Shown: positions 63,655-64,000 of the stretch, in pieces
Position numbering within the stretch: the first letter of the stretch is position 1
Layout of the letters: each line of letters starts with the position of its first letter
Assembly: GCA_964017065.1 (NCBI GenBank)
Contig: OZ024785.1
Span: 6,150,167-6,214,166 of the forward strand
DNA length: 64,000 nt
Direction: 5' to 3'
From: Haliclona indistincta
Taxonomy: Eukaryota > Porifera > Demospongiae > Haplosclerida > Chalinidae
Notes under the pieces: generated by a model
Told to the model about the DNA's origin: nothing
The model's database searches: none
What the model saw: only the letters and a program-made list of their open reading frames with translations
Made by a program: the position numbers and the translations under genes

Positions 63655-63741
63655 TCATCCTGCCTGATCTTGATGAGCCGTTTGTGATTGTGTAAGTGAC
63701 AGCTCTAGCTCCTTACGTGCGACAGACACGGTGCTCTCAAT
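63655..63741 (-). CDS. Terminal exon of the coiled-coil gene (copy at right edge)
   Basis: After TTTGCAG the minus strand reads IESTVSVARKELELSLTQSQ then TAHQDQAG and stop, identical to the copy at 61035-61121 except for one Ala-to-Val change; the remaining differences (two) are synonymous. That pattern supports real coding history. Upstream exons would lie to the right of the window. Function unknown. Confidence 0.55.
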   Translation of the reverse strand: MESTVSVARKELELSLTQSQTAHQDQAG

Positions 63742-64000
63742 CTGCAAATAACCAAGCAGTTATAATAGTCAGATAACTAGCAAATTTCTCTTGTTTCCAA
63801 CACACTGATGGCATCTTCTGGCTAAAATCTTAATATGCTGTGATCTACATCCTCTACCCAACACGCTAGGGCTGTGTGATAATCAGGATAGGATGTGTGT
63901 ATACTGATGTGTAAACACATAACTATCTGAAGCCAGATATAATACAAAATGTAGCAGCATAGCTGAAAAAGAGCTACTACATCTGGAAAAGCTGCAAGTC
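63742..64000. other. Right-edge sequence, no gene seen
   Basis: Intronic or intergenic; ends with GAAAAAGAGCTACTACATCT shared with 61276-61310. Confidence 0.45.

Noticed and set aside
1..64000. tRNA or rRNA genes
   Set aside because: No convincing tRNA box A/box B pair or rRNA sequence was recognised by eye; a tRNAscan or Rfam search would be decisive.

Overview
The window looks like genomic DNA of an early-branching animal, most likely a demosponge. Genes are compact and intron-containing, with very short introns (48-75 bp where no transposon has landed), TATA-type promoters and typically metazoan proteins: GPR157-like seven-transmembrane receptors, a Rab11-like GTPase, a PLAC8 protein and a D-glutamate cyclase homologue. 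They sit beside a lineage-specific cysteine-rich surface-protein family. The species assignment is an inference; no rRNA or other marker gene is present.

Layout. 1-614 is the 3' end of an unidentified gene. 891-2574 and 4376-6885 are two three-exon GPR157-like receptor genes, with the first cysteine-rich gene (3526-4209) between them. From about 6.9 kb to 46.7 kb the sequence is an array built from copies of one module: a receptor last-exon copy, a minisatellite or its remnant, a palindrome+TATA promoter, a cysteine-rich gene and a long AT-rich 3' flank. Cysteine-rich genes lie at 8412, 24178, 34890 and 45973 (intact) and at 13517, 40999 (minus strand) and 45005 (broken). The array turns back on itself near 39.62 kb. 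It has been hit by many mobile elements: MITEs with 9-10 bp target duplications, CAGTGGCG-ended elements, a family ending in TGCCTCGG / GGTGCT hairpins, and a 3.4 kb reverse-transcriptase element with a 14 bp target duplication. A 5.35 kb block (14443-19794) bounded by two copies of the TGCCTCGG repeat carries a PLAC8 gene and a D-glutamate cyclase-like gene. It sits between TAA duplications at a site that is empty in the paralogous module.

47.5-50.4 kb holds two ordinary genes: a secreted violaxanthin-de-epoxidase-like lipocalin and a Rab11-like GTPase. 50.6-63.5 kb is a tandem array of intronless NmrA-type NADP(H)-binding reductase-like genes. Four are intact (50675, 53077, 57559, 59994), one is truncated and fused to Rab-intron sequence (56228), one is split by a 536 bp transposon (62071), and several relics remain. 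Foldback and hAT-like elements have replaced promoter DNA in this array.

How the parts may work together: the receptors and the predicted GPI-anchored cysteine-rich proteins are both cell-surface products and expanded in the same neighbourhood, and five cysteine-rich copies share one promoter architecture. A functional link between them is only a hypothesis. The NmrA genes look like a redox or stress-sensing family amplified by unequal exchange.
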